Assembly: GCA_026707745.1 (NCBI GenBank)
Contig: JAPOWG010000093.1
Coordinates: 1-49,658 of the forward strand
DNA: 49,658 bases
Source: Chloroflexota bacterium
GTDB taxonomy: Bacteria > Chloroflexota > Anaerolineae > Aggregatilineales > Phototrophicaceae
Reading direction: 5' to 3'
This document shows, piece after piece, positions 49,604-49,658 of the stretch. Under the pieces are notes generated by a model, which ran no database searches, had not been told where the DNA came from, and worked only from the letters and a program-made list of their open reading frames with translations. The translations under genes were made by a program, and so were the position numbers. The first letter of the stretch is position 1. Each line of letters opens with the position of its first letter.

Positions 49604-49658
49604 TGTAGTGGTCTCGAAAAACTGGACACCTAGTTGAGAGAGTATACTAGTGTGACAG
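49604..49658 (+). mobile_element. Probable left end of an IS3-family insertion sequence (cut by window)
   Basis: TGTAGTGGTCTC, then GAAAAACTGGACACC, has the TG...AAAA(G/C)TGGACA form of IS3-family terminal repeats (IS150/IS407 type). A TATACT (49643-49648) lies inside as possible promoter of the first transposase frame, expected just beyond the window. Neither transposase nor right end is visible. Confidence 0.55.

Noticed and set aside
49303..49629. N-terminal extension of the M20 amidohydrolase
   Set aside because: The extra 109 codons run through repeat sequence, while GGAGGAAA and ATG 49302 fit the usual family start.
1..49658. Genome-wide reassignment of TGA as a sense codon
   Set aside because: Several unrelated genes here end properly at TGA (addA, selA and the aminotransferase), so the TGA in the binding-protein gene is a local matter.
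1..49658. CRISPR array or defence island
   Set aside because: No regularly spaced repeats were seen; the only toxin-antitoxin-like pair is at 43.9-45.6 kb. AddAB is a housekeeping repair system.

Overview
This is a GC-rich chromosomal segment that looks like Chloroflexota, probably near Anaerolineae. The assignment rests on gene content: a lipoprotein with a Thr/Pro linker and two SH3b repeats, a PF10131-type membrane protein, a BTAD-type regulator, AddAB instead of RecBCD, and SelA. No rRNA or strict marker gene is present, so the assignment is inferred. Three tRNA genes are visible (Gly-TCC cut by the left edge, Pro-TGG, Gln-TTG). The right edge cuts what looks like the left end of an IS3-family element.

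Layout. 0-2.2 kb (minus): tRNAs, a YacP/NYN RNase-like gene, and a PAS-histidine kinase whose phospho-acceptor His is replaced by Gln. 2.3-10.9 kb (plus): a tightly packed operon of a membrane NERD-like protein, addB, addA and a polytopic membrane protein. 11-16.5 kb: an unrecognised protein, a PrxQ peroxiredoxin, the SH3 lipoprotein and a convergent PF10131 membrane protein. 16.7-23.4 kb: a UMF1/Atg22-like MFS transporter with a large soluble insertion, a PH-like membrane protein, a second PrxQ, homoserine dehydrogenase, PspA with a membrane coiled-coil neighbour, and a VOC protein. 23.4-26.7 kb (minus): an amino-acid ABC permease behind a binding-protein gene holding two nearly identical domains and a third in-frame domain after a TGA stop. 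27-32.7 kb: a FAD amino-acid oxidase-like gene, an OmpR-type regulator, a DgoD-like enolase-superfamily gene, a CPA2 antiporter with a PII-like protein, and tRNA-Gln with a terminator. 32.7-40.9 kb (minus): an operon of AbgB-like amidohydrolase, aminotransferase and 2OG-Fe(II) dioxygenase behind a promoter with a GntR-like palindrome; ferredoxin-NADP reductase; and a membrane protein-selA-M24 peptidase operon. 41-49.3 kb: a BTAD regulator with an odd ATPase-like N-terminus, a cyclophilin, an ImmA/IrrE-DUF4411 toxin-antitoxin-like pair whose toxin carries an in-frame amber codon, a two-domain ALDH16-type dehydrogenase and an M20 amidohydrolase.

Themes. Much of the content concerns nitrogen and amino-acid compound use: ABC uptake, D-amino-acid-oxidase-like enzyme, two M20 amidohydrolases, aminotransferase, dioxygenase, M24 peptidase and ALDH16. 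A second theme is envelope and oxidative stress (PspA module, two PrxQ). The best candidates for something undescribed are the amidohydrolase-aminotransferase-dioxygenase operon, the tandem binding protein with its internal stop, the UMF1 transporter with a soluble insert, and the ATPase-like/BTAD regulator. Small dispersed repeats sit in the longer gene-free stretches at 28 kb, 41 kb and 49.5 kb.
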